A stretch of 64,000 bases of DNA from DATKUC01 sp964553615 (GCA_964553615.1 CAZKMA010000004.1:1-64000), one strand, 5' to 3'. Positions 1-9,491 are shown, numbered from the stretch's first letter. Numbers and translations: made by a program. The notes: generated by a model from the letters alone, not told the origin.

Positions 1-3000
1 GACCAGTTGTCTGTTCGTACGCTTCTGTCGAGTTCCCACGTGCCGTTTGGAAACTGTTCCGGATAGTAGTGCTCCGGCGTCCCAGACTGGGGTGTGGTGG
101 TAACATTTGGCTCTGGCCTGAGCCCACTATCCTTTGTCGCGACATTGTTTGTCGCGGTCCAAGCATACGTTTTGATATTGCTATAATCGATCCTTCCACT
201 GTCATCCGGGATATAGGTACCGACCATGGTATTCGTGTTCTTGTCAAACGTCGCATAGAAGTCGTCCAGTCCCCATAGATCCACAAAGTTCACCGGATCG
301 GCATTCACATATGTGTACCAGTTGCTCCCCGCTCGGATCGGATCCACGGTCGTCCACCTACCCTCTTTCGGATTGTAATCCCGGTATCCGTAGTTGTACA
401 GCCCGTTCATCCGGTCGTAGCGCTTTCCATTGTATCCGTGCGCGTTTGAATCTCCGAGCCATCCTTCGTACGCCACTCCGTACGCAGTATATTGATACCC
501 CTGCTGCACCGATCGGCCGGGTCCGAAGGTCTGCATCGTCGAGCCGAGGATGTCTTCGGTATAGTACAGCGGTTGTTCGCGGCCATAGCGGACTATCGGT
601 ACCCGGGCGATGAGTTCGCCGTTGCCCCTCAGATACATTGCTCCGGCACGGTTCGCCGCTCCTCGATACCCATACGTATGTTGAGCTCCCGGCTCACCGT
701 AGAGCTCGGCCAACACATCCATCGAAAGCCCGTCGTACAGGTACTGCGTCCCCTGCCCGCTTCGCTGCGTCGCGGTGTTGAGGCTGTTCTTTCCGAATCC
801 AATTCCGTGGCTCTGATGCCTGTCGGGTGCCTGGTGGGCACTCGCCGGCGAGGCAAGTGTCAAGGCGAACGGCGCCGGAGGGTTTCCCTCCGACTGTGAG
901 ACGTTCGGTGCTCCGGGGAGCCTCTGCGGGGACTCCCAGGTCGCGTCCCGACTCACCCGTCTCCCGAACGCATCGTAGTGGTAGCTTACCTGGCGCTTTC
1001 CGCCCCAAAGCTTTTCCGCTCCGCCCGGAGTGAGCCCGCCCGGGAACGCGTCCACGAGGTTACTCGTAATTGTTCCTATCCTGTTCTCCGGCGTGTACGT
1101 ATAGGTTGCACTTTCGGTCCCGAGCGTGATACCGGTAAGGTTGCCGTTCGCATCGTAACGGTACTGCCGGTTCCCGGCACTCACGAGCCGATTCGCTTCG
1201 TTGTAGCTGCTTTCGATGCGGCCCCAGCCGTTTGTCACAGAAAGTCTGTTTCCGAGCGAGTCATAGCTGTAACTGTCTGTCCACACGCGTCCGCGGAAAT
1301 CGGGGTTCCGACGACCGTTATGTGCGTCCTGCAGGAGCTGGTATGCCGACTCCAGCGCCTTTCGTTCCCCGGCGCTGAGGTCGAGCGTTTCTCCAAACTG
1401 TCCTGCAGGATGGCCACGGTCGAACCGCCACCATCTGCCGTCACTCTTCCCGAGTGCGTCGAGCCGCTCTCGGAGCTTGCGCAGGTCCAGCCCGTTTCCG
1501 AGTCCTCGGAAGGCGCTTTCGAGGTGGCTGCCCCAATGGTTGCCGCGTTCATCGCCGCCCGAGCCGCGGTTTCCGTGCGCTCCTGTCGGCTGCTCGCAGA
1601 CGAGTCCCGCCGCCATCCTGTCCTTCAAATCTGCCAGTATGATATCGTTCGACAAGGGGTAACTCGCCATCGTGAGGCGTCCGGCCACATCATACTTATA
1701 GGCACTGACTGCACCGGTCTCGGTCACAGTGTAGGTCCGCTGTCCGGCAGCATTATACACGTACGCTTCGGAGGCGTAGCTGCTTCGCCCGCCCCGGCTG
1801 TGGCGGCCGCCCACCGCGTTTCGAATGGCGATAAGCCGGCCCGCAGGATCGTAGGTGCGGGTGGTCTCCACACCGTTCGGGAGGGTCCGTCCCACCTCTC
1901 GATCGGCTGCGTCGTAGGAGTAGCTCGTCTTCCGTCCGTCAGGACCGGTCACCGAGACAAGTCTGTTGTTCGCGTCATACACGTAGGATATGCGCTTCTC
2001 TCCCCAGGTGAGCCCTGTTCGGTTACCTGCAGGATCATAGGCGTAGCTTAACGTCTGCGCCGTTGCACCGTCTGTAGACTGCACGAGTCGCCCTGCCGCA
2101 TCGTATTCAAACTTCAGTTTCGCCGTCGGGGTTGTCGCCTCAACGAGGTTGCCTACGGCGTCATACGCAAAGCTCTTCGAACTCCCATCCACATAGCTCA
2201 CGCCCGTGAGACGATGAAGCGGATCGTAGGCAGAGGTTGCGATGATACCTGCAAAGTCCGTTCTGGAAACAAGGTTACCGGCAGGATCGTAGTCGAAGCT
2301 CTCACTCGCACCGAGCTGGTTGGTCTCAGAAACCGGATAAGAGAGTGCATTGTACTGGTAGTGATAGGTGGATCCGTCCGGATAGGTTACTCGCGTTATG
2401 TTCCCCGAGTTGTCCCGGGTATAGCTCGTCACGTGGCCAGGTGGATCGGTCACAGAAGCGAGACGGTTCATCTCATCGTAGCTGTAGGCAATCTTTCGCC
2501 CCATCGGATCAACCTTTTCTGTGATGTTGCCGGATGCATCGTACGTGTACAGTGTTGAATTTCCGAGTGCGTTAATTTCGGCCGTGAGGCGTCCTGCTGC
2601 ATCGTATGTCCACTTCTTCACTGCGCCAAGCGGGTCGGTTTCTGAGGCAAGGTTTCCGAGATAGTCGTACGCGAAGCGAATTGACGCTCCCTGCGCGTCT
2701 ATCCTCTTCACAACGCGGCCGAGGGCGTCGTAGCTCCAGCGAACGGTGTGCCCGTTGGGATCCGTGACGGAGATTATGTTACCTGCAGAGTCATACTGAT
2801 AGGCGCGCACGCCACCGAGCGGATCGGTCGCCCGACTCAGGCGCCCGAGGAGATCATACCCGTAGCAGGTAACGGCTCCGGCGGCGTCGGTTACCGATGA
2901 CACCTTGCCGAGTGAGCTGTAGTCGTAGGTCGTCACGTTATCGAGCGGGTCGGTCACGGCGACGCATCGATTGTCGCGGTCGTAGCCGTGGATGGTGACT

Positions 3001-5954
3001 GCCCCGTTCGCGTCCGTAATCGAGACGAGGTTTCCCGCCGCATCATATTCGTAGCTCATCCCATGACCTGCGGGGGCAAGGCGCTCGGTCAACCGGTTCA
3101 TGGGGTCGAAGCTCTGCTTGTACTGCACACCGAGCTTGTTCACGAAGGAGATGAGGTTTCCGTTCGCATCGTAGCCAAACTGTTCGGTCGCACCGGTCGG
3201 ATCGGCAATTTCGACTACCCTCCCGCGCGAGTCGTAGGTGTATTGCGTAAGATTGCCGCAAGGGTCGGTCTTCCCGACCACCCGGTTCGCTGCATCGTAA
3301 TCGTAGCTCGTGACAATCCCGGTTTCGCTTTGAGTGGTAGAGGAGAGGTTTCCTCTCGGCCCGTAGGAGTAGGTGGTCCGGCTCCGGCTATCCATGATCC
3401 TGGCGACCATTTTTCCGTCCGGCCGATACTGGTATTCCACCGCCTGGCCAAGTGCATTGGTCACTTTCGTCAGCTGATGGTGCTTATCGTAAGAAAGCTT
3501 CGTTATGCTGCCGAGCTCGTCGGCAACGGAAACGAGGTCCTTCCGATGGTCGTAAGTGTAGCTTGTGCTCTTCCCGTACGGGTTGGTGACCTTCGTGACA
3601 CGATTGTCATTATTGTAGGTGTACTCGGTCCTGCCGCCGGCCGGGTTTATCAGTGTAAGCAGATTACCGTCCGCATCGCGTCTGTAGGAGGTGACTTCAT
3701 CTTCAGGGCTCGTCATGGAGTCGAGGTTTCCGTACCTGTCGTAGGTGAAGCAGGTGATGTTGTTCCGCTGGTCTCTCACTGAGCTCACTGCGCCATGCTG
3801 GTCGTGTGTGAATGCAATTGTGCTACCATCCGGGTAGGAGATGGCGGTGAGATTTCCGCTTCCGTCGTAGTTGTAGCTCGTCCGGTTTCCGTTTGGATCG
3901 ATCTTCCAGCCAGGCTTGTTCCAGCTGTTATAGTGCATCTCGCTCACCGATCCGTCGGGAAAGGTGGTCTGGGTGACATTGCCCCGATCGTCGTACCGGT
4001 AGCGTGTCACGTTGCCGATCTCGTCGGTCACCGAGGCCAGGTTGTCCTTGTTGTCGTAGCTCTTCGTAACCGCTGTTCCGTCCGGATTTACGACCTTCGT
4101 CTCCTGCGAGTGCCCGTTGAAGAAGTGGACGGTGGTGATGCCGGACGGATTCGTGTAGGTGGTGTGGTCGGCCGCGTAGCTGAAGTGCTCCGTCGCTCCA
4201 TTCTCGTCTGTGGTCGAAGTGATGACCTGCGCTCCGTTGAACGTTCCATAGGAGTAGGTCAGGCTAGATCCGTCCGGTTTGATGATGCCGGTAAGAAGCG
4301 TTCCAGCGTAGGTGTACGCAACCGTCTCTTCGCCGGTGTCGGTCACCGAAGCGAGCATTCCGCTCCCGTCGTAGACGTAGTGTACATTGCGCCCAATCGG
4401 ATCGGTGATCGCAGTGATGTGCCCGGCCTTGTCTCTCTCCACCTTGAGCACGCGCCCTGCGCCGTCGCCCACTGAGACGAGCTCGTGAGCATCGTTGTAA
4501 CCGAAGCTGATCGTGTTGGCGTTCGGGTCGACAATCGCACGGAGCTCACCGTAGAAACCGTAGCGATACTCCGTCCCGTCCTTCCTGGTCAGGACATAGG
4601 TACCTGCTGGCTCGAGCCTGAGCGAATCATCCTGCGAGCGCACCGGCGTGAGCATTGCACCATCGGGAAAGTAGTTCAGCGAACCGTCTTCATACGTGGA
4701 CGTGCTTGCATAATTGGGCGCGATATCCACACGGTAGACGTGAGGGATGCCCGTTTCGTCTACAAGGGTGACAGTCTCCACTCCTGCTGCCCGGTACGCT
4801 TCGGCATCACCTGCGTGCAGGACATACCGGTTCCTGGCCCGGTTTGACTTTCCCAGCGCGGCCTGGTCCCCGGTCGCATTGGCAAGTGCCTGTAGTTGAT
4901 TGAAGTCCGAAAGTGCCCGGGAAAGCGCGGTCAAGGCAGGTCCGGAGGGGTCTGTGAGCATGGCAAGTTGCCCGCCGAGCTCGCCCGTAATCCCCTGAAG
5001 GATGGCAAGGCTGTCGTGCGAGTTCGTCGCAAGCGTCTGTGCCTGCTCGACAAATGCGGTGCGGTTGATGTCGTAGCCCGCAATTGCCTCCGCCGCCCGG
5101 ACGGCATCCTGTGCTGCCCCACATGCGTCCTCGGCCTGCGAAACGTAGCCGCTTGCCGCTGACAGGAGTTCGGACACCAGGTTCTTGAGCGCCGCGTACC
5201 GCGCCTGCGCATTCGTGTACTCAACATAGGCGGATGAAGCGTCCCGCCCAAGTTGCGTTGCCAGCGAATCGAGCTTCGGATCATCGCCAAGAATGACCCG
5301 TGTATCGTAGTTGAAGCTCCACGACTCTCCGAAGGAAGACCAGAGATCACGACCGGAGCGATAGGTGCGACGAACGGCCACGTCAAGATCGTGGAAGGCG
5401 TACCCGAGGTCCTGCTCCACCGCGTTCAGCCAGCCTGTTGCGACCGTCACAGGATCTCCGCGCGTCGAACTGCCGGAAGCCAGCTCCGCGAGCGCAACCT
5501 GCCTGTTGAACGTCGTGTGTGTGAAAGCGACCGTGTTCGCAACATCCGTTCCGCTCACGAGACTGCTGCTTGTCTCTGTGGCAAGCTTCGCAAGGCTCGC
5601 GTCGAAGCTGCTCAATTCGGTCGTTATCGAAGACAGATATCCCGATACGACCGGCACATTCATGGCCAAGGTCGCACAAAATCCGGCGGCGGAGTCGAAA
5701 AGTGTCCCGAATGTGAGCTCGCCTCCATAGTCAATTGTCTGACCGCCGTGGTCTCCTCCGTCGGGTGGCGGGGGCGGTGGCGGGGGCGTTCCTCCGCCGC
5801 CATCCGGGCCGGGGTAGGGCATGGCAGAGAGAGTTACAGATCCAATATGGACTGTGCCGAAAAGCAAGAGGAGAAAGATCACTCTCGCGCAGAAGCGATT
5901 TCCTCTCGGACGGCAATGGGTCGTCCTTCCGTTCTCCCGCAACACACTGTGCAT
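1..5954 (-). CDS. RHS/YD-repeat protein, secreted polymorphic-toxin type (3' end outside window)
   Basis: The reading frame is open from an ATG at 5954 to the window edge, about 1,980 codons. The start follows an in-frame TAG and has GGGGAG six bases upstream. Residues 25-44 form a hydrophobic export signal after a long basic stretch, followed by a Gly/Pro-rich linker. A DUF6531-like entry domain follows (GDPVTVATG, then TYRSGRDLW and FGESWSFNYDTR). From about 4600 down to 300 lie dozens of YD repeats of the SYEYDAxGN type, roughly 63 bases each. They end in the RHS core signature YDRMNGLYNYGYRDYNP, DPI and DPVNFVDLWGL at about 268-420. The variable C-terminal tip starts near 267 and about 88 of its residues are visible. 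RHS proteins build a shell around a toxic or adhesive C-terminal domain. The tip's FPNGTWEL stretch faintly recalls murein-acting L,D-transpeptidase-like tips, but that is a guess. Any immunity gene would lie beyond the window. Confidence 0.9.
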   Translation of the reverse strand, partial: MHSVLRENGRTTHCRPRGNRFCARVIFLLLLFGTVHIGSVTLSAMPYPGPDGGGGTPPPPPPPPDGGDHGGQTIDYGGELTFGTLFDSAAGFCATLAMNVPVVSGYLSSITTELSSFDASLAKLATETSSSLVSGTDVANTVAFTHTTFNRQVALAELASGSSTRGDPVTVATGWLNAVEQDLGYAFHDLDVAVRRTYRSGRDLWSSFGESWSFNYDTRVILGDDPKLDSLATQLGRDASSAYVEYTNAQARYAALKNLVSELLSAASGYVSQAEDACGAAQDAVRAAEAIAGYDINRTAFVEQAQTLATNSHDSLAILQGITGELGGQLAMLTDPSGPALTALSRALSDFNQLQALANATGDQAALGKSNRARNRYVLHAGDAEAYRAAGVETVTLVDETGIPHVYRVDIAPNYASTSTYEDGSLNYFPDGAMLTPVRSQDDSLRLEPAGTYVLTRKDGTEYRYGFYGELRAIVDPNANTISFGYNDAHELVSVGDGAGRVLKVERDKAGHITAITDPIGRNVHYVYDGSGMLASVTDTGEETVAYTYAGTLLTGIIKPDGSSLTYSYGTFNGAQVITSTTDENGATEHFSYAADHTTYTNPSGITTVHFFNGHSQETKVVNPDGTAVTKSYDNKDNLASVTDEIGNVTRYRYDDRGNVTQTTFPDGSVSEMHYNSWNKPGWKIDPNGNRTSYNYDGSGNLTAISYPDGSTIAFTHDQHGAVSSVRDQRNNITCFTYDRYGNLDSMTSPEDEVTSYRRDADGNLLTLINPAGGRTEYTYNNDNRVTKVTNPYGKSTSYTYDHRKDLVSVADELGSITKLSYDKHHQLTKVTNALGQAVEYQYRPDGKMVARIMDSRSRTTYSYGPRGNLSSTTQSETGIVTSYDYDAANRVVGKTDPCGNLTQYTYDSRGRVVEIADPTGATEQFGYDANGNLISFVNKLGVQYKQSFDPMNRLTERLAPAGHGMSYEYDAAGNLVSITDANGAVTIHGYDRDNRCVAVTDPLDNVTTYDYSSLGKVSSVTDAAGAVTCYGYDLLGRLSRATDPLGGVRAYQYDSAGNIISVTDPNGHTVRWSYDALGRVVKRIDAQGASIRFAYDYLGNLASETDPLGAVKKWTYDAAGRLTAEINALGNSTLYTYDASGNITEKVDPMGRKIAYSYDEMNRLASVTDPPGHVTSYTRDNSGNITRVTYPDGSTYHYQYNALSYPVSETNQLGASESFDYDPAGNLVSRTDFAGIIATSAYDPLHRLTGVSYVDGSSKSFAYDAVGNLVEATTPTAKLKFEYDAAGRLVQSTDGATAQTLSYAYDPAGNRTGLTWGEKRISYVYDANNRLVSVTGPDGRKTSYSYDAADREVGRTLPNGVETTRTYDPAGRLIAIRNAVGGRHSRGGRSSYASEAYVYNAAGQRTYTVTETGAVSAYKYDVAGRLTMASYPLSNDIILADLKDRMAAGLVCEQPTGAHGNRGSGGDERGNHWGSHLESAFRGLGNGLDLRKLRERLDALGKSDGRWWRFDRGHPAGQFGETLDLSAGERKALESAYQLLQDAHNGRRNPDFRGRVWTDSYSYDSLGNRLSVTNGWGRIESSYNEANRLVSAGNRQYRYDANGNLTGITLGTESATYTYTPENRIGTITSNLVDAFPGGLTPGGAEKLWGGKRQVSYHYDAFGRRVSRDATWESPQRLPGAPNVSQSEGNPPAPFALTLASPASAHQAPDRHQSHGIGFGKNSLNTATQRSGQGTQYLYDGLSMDVLAELYGEPGAQHTYGYRGAANRAGAMYLRGNGELIARVPIVRYGREQPLYYTEDILGSTMQTFGPGRSVQQGYQYTAYGVAYEGWLGDSNAHGYNGKRYDRMNGLYNYGYRDYNPKEGRWTTVDPIRAGSNWYTYVNADPVNFVDLWGLDDFYATFDKNTNTMVGTYIPDDSGRIDYSNIKTYAWTATNNVATKDSGLRPEPNVTTTPQSGTPEHYYPEQFPNGTWELDRSVRTDNW

Positions 5955-6185
5955 GCTCGACTCCCCGCGCCCATTCTAGGCAGGCGCGTTCATGATCTGG
6001 AGTATTTGGCTTTTCACTCATCCAATAAAGACCATGTATTTCCGACCACGCTTCAAACGCTCCGGCAGAAACTGCGAATCCTCAGAAACATCTGTCGGCC
6101 GCCCCCGCTCGGACGCTCACTTGCCAGGCTTCATCGAACATCACCCTATCCATTTTCCCTTCCTGCCTGATTTGGTTATGTTGAA

Positions 6186-6205
6186 CGTAGTCTTTTTGGA
6201 CTACG
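6186..6205. promoter_or_regulatory. 7-bp inverted repeat upstream of the MDR gene
   Basis: CGTAGTC and GACTACG flank a six-base T-rich loop about 36 bases before the next ATG. It could be an operator or a leader hairpin. The rest of the 286-base divergent gap 5955-6240 holds nothing else I can support. Confidence 0.4.
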
Positions 6206-6240
6206 CGAAGAGTCCTGTCGCAGCGCAATGAAGGAGGCCC

Positions 6241-7242
6241 ATGAAAGCTGTCATTTTTGCGAAATATGGATCCCCGGATGGTTTGCACGTCGAGGAGATT
6301 CCCCTTCCCGTTCCGGGGGACAACGATGTGCTTATCAGAGTCCACGCGACTACCGTGACCGCGGGCGACACCGAGATTCGGAGGCTGAAACTTCCCGGCT
6401 GGCTTCGGCTCCCATTTCGGTTATATGCCGGATTCAGACAACCGAAAAGGATTCGGGTGCTCGGAATGGAACTGTCCGGCGAAATTGTATCTGTCGGCAC
6501 GGCAGTTACCAGATTCCAGACAGGCGATCAGATATTTGCCGCCACAGACCTTGGTTTCGGTGCTTACGCTGAATACATATGCATGGCGGAAACTGGTGTA
6601 ATTGCGAAAAAGCCGGCAAACATTTCGTATGAGGAAGCTGCCGCGGTACCGGTTGGCGGACTCGAGGCACTGTCGCTTGTCCGCAAGGCGCACATTGCGC
6701 CAGGCGATGAGGTTCTGGTATATGGGGGTTCCGGGAGTATCGGGACCTTTGCAGTTCAGCTTGCCGGCATTGCCGGTGGACGGGTTTCCGCCGTCTGCGG
6801 CCCAACCAGTCTGAAATTGATACAGTCTCTGGGTGCCGGGATGGTCTTCGATTACACGACAGGAGACTTTGCTCGAGACGGCGCAACCTATGACGTAATC
6901 ATAGACGCGATCGGCAAGAGTTCCTTTTCTCAGTGTATTCGAAAACTTAAGGCCGGGGGCCGGCTCATGCTGGCAAATCCCCGGTTTTCACAAGTCATTC
7001 GAATTCCATGGATCAGGATTATTCGCGGCAAGAAGGTAGTCTTCGGGCCGTCCGACGAAAGATCTCTGGGCCTTCATCATCTGAAAGAACTCCTGAAGGC
7101 CGGGAAACTGAAAACCATCATCGATCGGTCTTACCCGCTCGAACAGATAGCCGAGGCACATCGGTACGTTGACGCCGGGCAAAAGATTGGTAATGTCATC
7201 ATAACCATTGCCCATGACGAAAGGCCAAAAGAGGGAGAATGA
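6241..7242 (+). CDS. Zinc-independent MDR-family NAD(P)-dependent oxidoreductase (quinone-reductase-like)
   Basis: This 333-aa protein has the medium-chain dehydrogenase/reductase layout. A GroES-like N-terminal half (PGDNDVLIRVHAT at 26-37, GMELSGEIVSVG) is followed by a Rossmann domain with the dinucleotide motif GGSGSIG at 162-168. The catalytic-zinc Cys/His and the structural-zinc four-Cys loop are not evident, which points to the quinone oxidoreductase/enoyl-reductase branch rather than zinc alcohol dehydrogenases. The ATG at 6241 is preceded by AGGAGG. It likely reduces a small quinone, enone or aldehyde in the cytosol, with the substrate unknown. It is monocistronic, divergent from the RHS gene and convergent with the next gene. 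Confidence 0.85.
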   Translation: MKAVIFAKYGSPDGLHVEEIPLPVPGDNDVLIRVHATTVTAGDTEIRRLKLPGWLRLPFRLYAGFRQPKRIRVLGMELSGEIVSVGTAVTRFQTGDQIFAATDLGFGAYAEYICMAETGVIAKKPANISYEEAAAVPVGGLEALSLVRKAHIAPGDEVLVYGGSGSIGTFAVQLAGIAGGRVSAVCGPTSLKLIQSLGAGMVFDYTTGDFARDGATYDVIIDAIGKSSFSQCIRKLKAGGRLMLANPRFSQVIRIPWIRIIRGKKVVFGPSDERSLGLHHLKELLKAGKLKTIIDRSYPLEQIAEAHRYVDAGQKIGNVIITIAHDERPKEGE

Positions 7243-7315
7243 GCGGAACCGACTCCGGTCTTCACCCCACTCCATTATGCGGACCCGTATCCGCCGCTAT
7301 TGTGCGGCGACCGAA

Positions 7316-8086
7316 TCAGAGTCCAAAGGGCTGAGTCTTTTTCAGTCCCGATGGAAGTTTATATGTACCCGCAGGCGCGGAGCGGTGAGAAATTGAGGTC
7401 ACCGTCGATATATAGTCTCCGTCCGAATCCGGCTGGATCGATTTGACCACAAATGCCCTGAACCCGACGAACTTGTCCAGGCCCGGTTCGCTGAATCCGA
7501 CCTGTGCGCCGCCGGCACTGCCGAAAAAGCTGGCGAGCGAGTCGAAAACGGCAGTATCCGCAGTCGAAATGCCAAGCGCGGATGCCGGTGCAACCCACAA
7601 CTTCTGGTTCTCTTCCCCATCAACATATTCATCCACCGGCACACAGTTCCACTTCCCCACCATCACATTCGGGCCGAGGCGTTTGTATGTGTACTTCGAC
7701 GGCTTTCCCATCTGGTCGATCGCCTTCTGCATGGTAGCCTGCTGATCCTTCGGCATCGATTTCATCTGGGCTTCCATGCTCGCTTTCGAAGCCTGCAGGA
7801 TCTTTTGGGACTTTGCGTTCAGCTGCTTCATGGTGTCAGCAGTAATTTCCGTGTAGACACCCTTGGACGTGTCGTACTGCAATACGCGTTTCTCACTGGC
7901 TATGTAGATGAGCCCGCCACTGTTCCCCTGCCGGATAGCGATTCTGTCAGGAGCAGCATAGAACGTGTCGACTTCCGGAGTTCCTGCGCTTCCACGCACC
8001 GAGGTTTCGGTAATAACCAGCTCAGCCCACAGGCCCGTGGTCGCCGAAATGCACAGCAGCAGAAAAGCAAGTAGCAATCTTTTCAT
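7316..8086 (-). CDS. Exported DUF4412-type protein
   Basis: The chosen ATG at 8086 has GGGAGG upstream and begins a clear signal peptide (MKRLLLAFLLLCISA, cleavage near GLWA). An in-frame start 21 codons earlier lacks that context. The mature part, about 235 aa, resembles DUF4412 proteins. It opens with a beta-rich segment mentioning a bound state (VDTFYAAPDRIAIRQG, GLIYIASEKRVLQYD), has a charged helical middle (MKQLNAKSQKI to KAIDQMGKPSKY), and ends in a second beta-rich half with GKWNCVPVDEY. It is probably periplasmic or outer-membrane associated. The molecular function is unknown. It is convergent with the MDR gene and divergent from the TetR gene. Confidence 0.65.
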   Translation of the reverse strand: MKRLLLAFLLLCISATTGLWAELVITETSVRGSAGTPEVDTFYAAPDRIAIRQGNSGGLIYIASEKRVLQYDTSKGVYTEITADTMKQLNAKSQKILQASKASMEAQMKSMPKDQQATMQKAIDQMGKPSKYTYKRLGPNVMVGKWNCVPVDEYVDGEENQKLWVAPASALGISTADTAVFDSLASFFGSAGGAQVGFSEPGLDKFVGFRAFVVKSIQPDSDGDYISTVTSISHRSAPAGTYKLPSGLKKTQPFGL

Positions 8087-8174
8087 TGTTGCCTCCCGTT
8101 GCGGATGAATTGTTGACCGATATGGTCGTACTTCCCGAGTATAGTCCAAACAGGAGCATAATTCAAATCAAGTA

Positions 8175-8735
8175 CTGAGGAAACGAATCAACGGGGAAGT
8201 CTGGCGTCTGACTCAAGAGCGAGGGATACGCGGTTGGAACACCATGGACCTGGCGGAGGCTGTGGGTGTCAGTAAGCGGACACTCTACAAGATCGTCCCG
8301 TCCAAAGAGGGACTCCTGCTCGATGTCGTGCGCCAGAACATAGCCGAGACGCAGAGGTCGCTTGCTGCCCGCATTGACGACAGCGTGGGTGTGAGAGAAG
8401 GCCTCAATACCATTGCGAGGGAATTTCCACGATTGCTCACGAATATGCGCCCGGAGGTATTTCAGCAGATCTATCGGACCTACCCTCAGATAGAGGAGAG
8501 GATCGCTGAAGCGTACGATTCGCTGGGGGCACCCATTATCGCTTTCTTCCGGAAGAATCAGGCGTCCGGCCGCATCAAAAATACCGCGGCGCCGGAAACC
8601 ATTTTTCAGATGCTCCAGGCGTTTGTCCTGCACTTTCTCAGAGAAGAGAAAGACAGCGGCGTCGCAGTGGAGAAGATTCATCAAAGCATGCAGGTGCTCT
8701 TTGAAGGACTGGGCGGCGGAGGAGAATCCGAATGA
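8175..8735 (+). CDS. TetR-family regulator with no standard start codon
   Basis: The HTH is clear (TMDLAEAVGVSKRTLYKIVPSKEGLL), followed by an all-helical ligand domain. The first ATG, at 8244, would remove helix 1. The same frame upstream encodes a normal TetR first helix (RKRI...EVWRLTQERGIRGWN), reaching back to about 8175. After the in-frame TAG at 8142-8144 there is no ATG, GTG or TTG before 8244. The likeliest start is the CTG at 8175, or ATC at 8187 with GAGG six bases upstream, giving about 182-186 aa, a usual TetR length. The gene overlaps the flavodoxin gene by ATGA and probably controls that pair. A start-codon mutation or a sequence error is also possible. Confidence 0.7.
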   Translation: MRKRINGEVWRLTQERGIRGWNTMDLAEAVGVSKRTLYKIVPSKEGLLLDVVRQNIAETQRSLAARIDDSVGVREGLNTIAREFPRLLTNMRPEVFQQIYRTYPQIEERIAEAYDSLGAPIIAFFRKNQASGRIKNTAAPETIFQMLQAFVLHFLREEKDSGVAVEKIHQSMQVLFEGLGGGGESE

Positions 8736-9178
8736 AGACTAAAGCAGTTCTTGTCTATCTGACCACTGGCGGGAATACCAGACGTGCCGCCGAATATCTT
8801 GCATCACAGATATCGGTGTGGGCGGAGGTGGAAGCTCTCCCGATAAACGAAGCGGAGACCAATCCTCGGGTTCTGGCCGATGCGTCGATTGTCGGCGTCG
8901 GCGGGCCGGTATTTCATCTCAGATTGGCGAAGAGAGCAATGCGGCTCATCCAGGCGCAGGTTTCCAGCACACCGAAAAGGACGCGGTCGTTTTTCATATT
9001 CTGCAGCTACGCAGGAATATCCTCGGGCCTGGCCCTGCTTTCACCCGCCACGATATTGAAACGTGCAGGTTACCCGATACTGGGAGCTCTCAAGCTGAAG
9101 GCTCCCCACTTCTACCAGTCTGACGTGGTATTCCCGGACAGGGAGGCCAGGGCAGAAGGAGTTGATGAAGGCGCTTGA
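8732..9178 (+). CDS. Flavodoxin-like domain protein (EFR1-type N-terminal part)
   Basis: This 148-aa protein has a flavodoxin start (KAVLVYLTTGGNTRRAAEYLA), with the phosphate-binding loop TGGNTRR at about residues 11-17, and a GVGGPVFHLRLA segment where the second FMN loop sits. Proteins of the EFR1 flavodoxin/ferredoxin type continue into two 4Fe-4S motifs. Here the frame ends at TGA 9176-9178, and the ferredoxin half follows in the +1 frame from 9165. Removing one G near 9158-9161 would join them as AEELMKALDYQ, a natural helix. It is therefore either a translationally coupled pair or one gene with a frameshift. The role is electron transfer, partner unknown. Confidence 0.75.
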   Translation: MKTKAVLVYLTTGGNTRRAAEYLASQISVWAEVEALPINEAETNPRVLADASIVGVGGPVFHLRLAKRAMRLIQAQVSSTPKRTRSFFIFCSYAGISSGLALLSPATILKRAGYPILGALKLKAPHFYQSDVVFPDREARAEGVDEGA

Positions 9179-9491
9179 CTACCAGCGGCCTCTCGTGAAG
9201 GTGCTTCATAGGGTAATCCCTGTCTTCTCGAACCGTCGCGTACCAGAGATCGAAATGTCCCCGGATCAATGTCGTGGTTGTGGTCTCTGCGCAAAACGGT
9301 GCCCCGCGGGTGCCATCTCCATGAAGGACGGAGTTCCCAACATAGACGGTCATGAATGCATGCACTGCTATCACTGCGTTTCCGTCTGCAAAGCGGGAGC
9401 ACTCCACTACGACGAGCAGAGACTTCGGGATATTGTCGCGTTCAACAAGCGGGTACTCGGGGAGGAGAAACCCGCAACTGCGTTCATCTGA
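9165..9491 (+). CDS. 2[4Fe-4S] ferredoxin (EFR1-type C-terminal part)
   Basis: This 108-aa product carries two 4Fe-4S motifs, CRGCGLCAKRCP and CMHCYHCVSVCK, at about residues 31-42 and 58-69. They are preceded by a positively charged helical linker (RPLVKVLHRVIPVFSNRRV) typical of the region between flavodoxin and ferredoxin halves in one-piece family members. The ATG overlaps the end of the upstream gene by 14 bases and AAGGAG lies just before it, so coupled re-initiation is plausible. It likely carries low-potential electrons with the flavodoxin domain. It converges on the NQR operon. Confidence 0.8.
   Translation: MKALDYQRPLVKVLHRVIPVFSNRRVPEIEMSPDQCRGCGLCAKRCPAGAISMKDGVPNIDGHECMHCYHCVSVCKAGALHYDEQRLRDIVAFNKRVLGEEKPATAFI

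Noticed and set aside
978..3782. Long plus-strand open frames opposite the RHS gene
   Set aside because: They mirror the repeated YD codons of the minus-strand gene; composition is repetitive and no start context or family is present.
1..5000. Regular short repeats suggesting a CRISPR array or satellite
   Set aside because: The period of about 63 bases encodes YD repeats in one continuous frame with diverged copies, which is an RHS protein and not an array.
8113..8145. TTGACC and TATAGT as a promoter for the TetR gene
   Set aside because: The spacing is 21 bases, too long for a standard promoter.
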